Of a stretch of DNA of 64,000 nt, positions 61,056 to 64,000 are shown piece by piece (within the stretch, counting starts at the first letter, position 1; the number at the start of each line of letters is the position of its first letter). Source of the DNA: an uncultured Pseudomonadota bacterium (GTDB taxonomy: Bacteria; Myxococcota_A; UBA796; CAJQPC01); contig CAJXRZ010000012.1 in assembly GCA_913060515.1 (NCBI GenBank), positions 40,072 through 104,071 of the forward strand. The letters run 5' to 3'. Made by a program: the position numbers and the translations under genes. The notes beneath the pieces are model-generated. The model saw only the letters and a program-made list of their open reading frames with translations, was not told the origin of the DNA and searched no databases.

Positions 61056-62120
61056 CTATAGATCGGTGCTTGCGGCGCCCAACAACCAGTAGATTCCAGC
61101 CACGCGGGACTCTGAGTTGTTCAATGGGATGATCCCCCCATCCTCCCGAACGGCGCCAACGTAAAGGTAGAGCCACTCATCCGATTGCCAAGACGCACCC
61201 CAGACATCAGCGGGAATCTCAAAGGACCCATCGTTGTCGACGACGCAGACAACGGTCTCCTGGATGTCCTCGATGTCGTCCTGTGCGCGGCGTTCGACCT
61301 GGATGATCACACGGTCCGCATCGACCTCTCCCCACTCGAAGAGCAGCTCGTCCTGGCTCAAGCTGGGTGGCTTGCCGCCAGAGAAGTCGGGGGTGTACAG
61401 GTCAAAGGCCCCCGGAGTGGCCGCGAGACGCTCGATTCCAAACTCGGGAAGCTCCGCTCCAGCCAAGGAAGGAACGGCGTAGTCCGCCCACTCCACGTAG
61501 TCCTGACTGCGAAGCGAGGCATCGAAGATCTCATCGTCGGCCGCGACCAGAGTCACGCTGCTCTGCTCACTCTCCACCACCACCTCGTCCGCACCCGTGG
61601 CGATCACCTGCAGCTGTGGGAACTGGGGGTTGGAGATGCAGTTGTTGTCCTGCACACCAAAGAGCGACCAGTAGTGCGTGTCCTGGGGCTGAATCATGCC
61701 CCACCATGCGCTGCCGAAGTCCTGGCTCTCTTCGGTCCAGAAGTTCCCCTGCAGCTCGTACCACTCCAAAGCCCCCATGGTGCCAGCCAAGCCCGTACCG
61801 TCCTGGTAGATGCGCAGGGCCTCGTCCAGGCTGCCTTCGCCGTCCTCGACTTCGACACGAACATCGGCCCAGCCCAAGTCGAGCTCCGGCAGGGATACGC
61901 GGATTGTGTTCCGCTCCACCGAGATGACCTCAGCCTCCATCTCGTCCACAAAGACGCGAGCAGAGTCATCGAAGGGACCACCCAGAATGTCGACCTGGCC
62001 GCCCAGGGTGGTCGCGTACTCCGGACTGATCGAGTCCACACCCACAACAAGCGGTGTGTCAGGGCGTTCGTTCCGACGAAAGTTTCCGCAAGCCAGTAGG
62101 GAGACGATGAGAAGGGACAT
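61056..62120 (-). CDS. TIG/IPT-domain lipoprotein
   Basis: The signal MSLLIVSLLAC with Cys11 in a lipobox (LLAC) indicates a membrane-anchored lipoprotein. Residues about 30-105 fit an IPT/TIG Ig-like domain (VDSISPEYATTLGG, then VDILGGPFDDSARVFV and a terminal DVRVEVEDGEGS). The remaining 250 residues are beta-rich and of unknown family, with two Cys. I chose the ATG at 62120 because GGAG lies 5 nt upstream and it starts the signal. The giant surface-protein gene follows after 167 bp, so the two may be co-expressed envelope components. Confidence 0.85.
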   Translation of the reverse strand: MSLLIVSLLACGNFRRNERPDTPLVVGVDSISPEYATTLGGQVDILGGPFDDSARVFVDEMEAEVISVERNTIRVSLPELDLGWADVRVEVEDGEGSLDEALRIYQDGTGLAGTMGALEWYELQGNFWTEESQDFGSAWWGMIQPQDTHYWSLFGVQDNNCISNPQFPQLQVIATGADEVVVESEQSSVTLVAADDEIFDASLRSQDYVEWADYAVPSLAGAELPEFGIERLAATPGAFDLYTPDFSGGKPPSLSQDELLFEWGEVDADRVIIQVERRAQDDIEDIQETVVCVVDNDGSFEIPADVWGASWQSDEWLYLYVGAVREDGGIIPLNNSESRVAGIYWLLGAASTDL

Positions 62121-62164
62121 GTGGACTCCAAGCGTTGTGCCCATGGACGCGGGCACCTCGCGGT

Positions 62165-63316
62165 CTATTCACCCTGAATGGCCACCAAGGCAGAAAGCAG
62201 TGCACGGTAGTCGTCCAGCTCATTGTAGAGCTGAGCACTGATACGCAACCAAAGGCGACCTTCATGCGGCGTAATCGGCACTTCGATTCGGTACTTTTCC
62301 CAAAGAAGATCGTTCAACTCCAGGCTTCCTTGAGGGGTCGCTGAAGCGATGGATTGAGGGAGAAGGAAGGCCGCCATTGCTGCGCGCATTTGTTGTGGTC
62401 CTGCAGCCTGCACCCCCAGGCCATCCTGCAACAAGCTCATCGCCTGCGAGGCCAGGTCGTCATTGTGCTCTCTGGCTCTCTCCAACCCTCCGATGCTCCG
62501 CCAGAAGTCCAACACGGCCGGCACGCTCAACCAGTTGCTGTAGTCCCGCGTCCCAAGGGTGTGGAAAGTCTGTCGCCAGTCTTGGCCGTAGGCGTGCCCG
62601 ACCACCGGGGGCTGCAGACTGCCTTGCAGAGGGGGCGCGGCCCAGAGAAATGCGGTGCCCTTGGGTGCACAGACCCACTTGTGGAGGTTCCCGGTGTACC
62701 AGTCTGCGCCGAGGGCCTGGACCTGCAGGGGCAACAAGCCCGGAGCATGGGCACCGTCTACCAAGACAGGCACACCGTGCTTTCTACAGAGGGCGATCAT
62801 CGCTTGGATGGGCAACACCAGGCCCGTTGCGCTGGTCACGTGATCCAGGACGGCCACGCGCGCTCCAACCAGCGCCTGATCCAGCTCCTCCAGCCAAGCA
62901 TCATCTAAGACCGGGCATGGCAGCCTGACCTCGACGACGGAGGCGCCCGAGCGGGCTGCGATGGCCCGCATGCTGTTTCGAACCGCGGGGTAGACGTGCG
63001 AGAGGGTCACCAGTCGATCCCCCTCCCCTACCTGAATCGAGCGAAGGACGGCATTGACCCCAGCGGTCGCGTTGTCGACGAGCACCAGGTCTTCCGGGCG
63101 AGCCCCCACAAGCTCGGCAACCAAAGCAGCACTGTGGCTCAAGGCACCCGGCAAGTGCCGAACAAAGAAGCGTATGGGCTGGGCTTCCATCTGAGCCCGA
63201 ATCCGGCTCTGCTCCTCCTGAACCACCAGTGGCGTGGCACCAAAGGAGCCGTGATTGAGGAAGTGCATCCCCTCCTGCAATCCCCAGAGCCCGCGAAGGC
63301 GCTGGGCTGCTGTCAC
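62165..63316 (-). CDS. Class V aminotransferase-fold PLP enzyme (isopenicillin N epimerase-like)
   Basis: The N-terminal FLNHGSFGATP is characteristic of the CefD-like branch of class V aminotransferases and cysteine desulfurases. PLP binding is marked by Asp188 and His190 in LVDGAHAPG and the Schiff-base Lys213 in GNLHKWVCAPKG. At 383 residues it has full length. The substrate cannot be told from sequence; this branch includes epimerases, desulfurases and lyases. The GTG start overlaps the tcdA-like stop (TCGTGACA), so the two are translated together. Confidence 0.88.
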   Translation of the reverse strand: MTAAQRLRGLWGLQEGMHFLNHGSFGATPLVVQEEQSRIRAQMEAQPIRFFVRHLPGALSHSAALVAELVGARPEDLVLVDNATAGVNAVLRSIQVGEGDRLVTLSHVYPAVRNSMRAIAARSGASVVEVRLPCPVLDDAWLEELDQALVGARVAVLDHVTSATGLVLPIQAMIALCRKHGVPVLVDGAHAPGLLPLQVQALGADWYTGNLHKWVCAPKGTAFLWAAPPLQGSLQPPVVGHAYGQDWRQTFHTLGTRDYSNWLSVPAVLDFWRSIGGLERAREHNDDLASQAMSLLQDGLGVQAAGPQQMRAAMAAFLLPQSIASATPQGSLELNDLLWEKYRIEVPITPHEGRLWLRISAQLYNELDDYRALLSALVAIQGE

Positions 63317-64000
63317 GACTGCCCCAGTGGACGCCCCACGATGCCGTTAACCACGGCGCCCGCTGCCATCAGCCCGAAGACCGAGGGGATGAAGCTGACG
63401 GTTCCCTGGATGACATTCCGGCTTTCACAGGAGTGCACGTCGTTGTCGCTCTGAGGGCAGATGCAGCGGAAGGCATCGGCCACGTCGTTGTCCAGAACGA
63501 CAGGAGGCTCATCCGACCAGACAGCCTGAATTCGCGTGATGTCCACGCCCCGCTGGCGCAGCTTCTTGCGCACGACCTTGGCCAAGGGATCGATCTTGGT
63601 CTTGTCGAGGGGGTGAACACGAATCCGGGTGGGGTCCATCTTGGAGCCCGCGCCCATCGAGGCCACGACAGGTATCTCGGCATTGGCGCAAGTTTCCAAG
63701 AGGTGGAGCTTGGCCGTGACGTTGTCAATGCAGTCCACGACCCAATCCCAGCCCGGTTCCAGAATCTCGGCGCTGCTCTCGTGGTTGAAGAAGCGGTACC
63801 AGCTCTGGACCTCGGCCTTGGGGTTGATCGCCCGGACACGCTGCTCCATCAGCTCGCTCTTGGGCAGACCCACCGTGCGCCGGAAGGCATGGAGCTGCCG
63901 GTTCAGGTTGGTCAGACAGACGTCGTCGAAGTCCACCAGCCCGATGCGGCCTACACCGCTGCGCGCGATGGCCTCTGCGGCGTAGGAGCCCACCCCGCCC
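63313..64000 (-). CDS. tcdA: tRNA threonylcarbamoyladenosine dehydratase TcdA/CsdL, 5' end outside window
   Basis: This E1-like (ThiF/MoeB) enzyme uses ATP to cyclise t6A at position 37 of tRNA. The frame is open through the right edge. The visible start, GGVGSYAAEAIARSG, is inside the nucleotide-binding loop, so about 30 N-terminal residues are missing. The family features LVDFDDVCLTNLNRQ, VVDCIDNVTAK and VASMGAGSKMDPTRI are clear, as is the C-terminal SFIPSVFGLMAAGAVVNGI. The coupled PLP enzyme downstream recalls the csdA-csdE-csdL grouping of E. coli, in which a cysteine desulfurase lies near TcdA. Confidence 0.92.
   Translation of the reverse strand, partial: GGVGSYAAEAIARSGVGRIGLVDFDDVCLTNLNRQLHAFRRTVGLPKSELMEQRVRAINPKAEVQSWYRFFNHESSAEILEPGWDWVVDCIDNVTAKLHLLETCANAEIPVVASMGAGSKMDPTRIRVHPLDKTKIDPLAKVVRKKLRQRGVDITRIQAVWSDEPPVVLDNDVADAFRCICPQSDNDVHSCESRNVIQGTVSFIPSVFGLMAAGAVVNGIVGRPLGQS

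Noticed and set aside
1..64000. tRNA or rRNA genes
   Set aside because: I saw no cloverleaf or conserved rRNA segment on either strand, though a covariance search was not possible.

Overview
The window comes from a GC-rich, Gram-negative bacterium, most likely a member of Myxococcota or a relative. The evidence is a pfa-type polyunsaturated fatty acid (PUFA) synthase, an oleABCD hydrocarbon locus, and a giant secreted protein with MopE-like Asp/Cys repeats that ends in a Cys–hydrophobic–poly-Arg tail of the MYXO-CTERM kind. Genes are packed tightly, with many 1-4 bp start/stop overlaps, and no gap exceeds 300 bases.

Positions 1-18426 (minus strand) hold one lipid/hydrocarbon block. It is transcribed oleA-oleB-oleC-oleD, then pfaD, pfaA, a dehydratase segment and pfaC, which runs off the left edge. 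PfaA carries KS, MAT, two nearly identical ACPs and KR. The dehydratase that is normally fused behind KR lies in the -1 frame and has no usual start codon. The junction has a slippery heptamer, a 6-nt spacer containing the stop codon, and a strong hairpin, which is the layout of a programmed -1 frameshift. Ole enzymes condense two acyl chains head to head, so the block may make polyunsaturated long-chain hydrocarbons.

Positions 18549-19682 encode, divergently, a FolE2-type GTP cyclohydrolase fused to an XRE-like helix-turn-helix.

Positions 19774-50399 (plus strand) form a roughly 30-kb cluster for a contractile injection system (CIS): spike, sheath, tube, assembly proteins, sheath-like and tube-like paralogues, adaptor, hub and wedge proteins. 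The cluster then continues with proteins unlike any T6SS membrane complex I know: a 4-TM protein, a single-TM protein with a Cys-rich exported domain, a polytopic protein, an exported protein with a C-terminal anchor, a 1380-residue disordered protein with repeated DW and APRR-like motifs, a large exported protein with a possible outer-membrane end, and another single-TM protein. An AAA+ ATPase (50473-52134) converges on the cluster across a shared terminator. This looks like a contractile machine with its own envelope-spanning complex, and is the best candidate for an undescribed system here. No capsid, terminase, integrase, lysis gene or tail fibre is seen.

Positions 52210-64000 (minus strand) hold the giant surface protein, a TIG-domain lipoprotein, a class V aminotransferase and a TcdA/CsdL-type tRNA dehydratase cut by the right edge.
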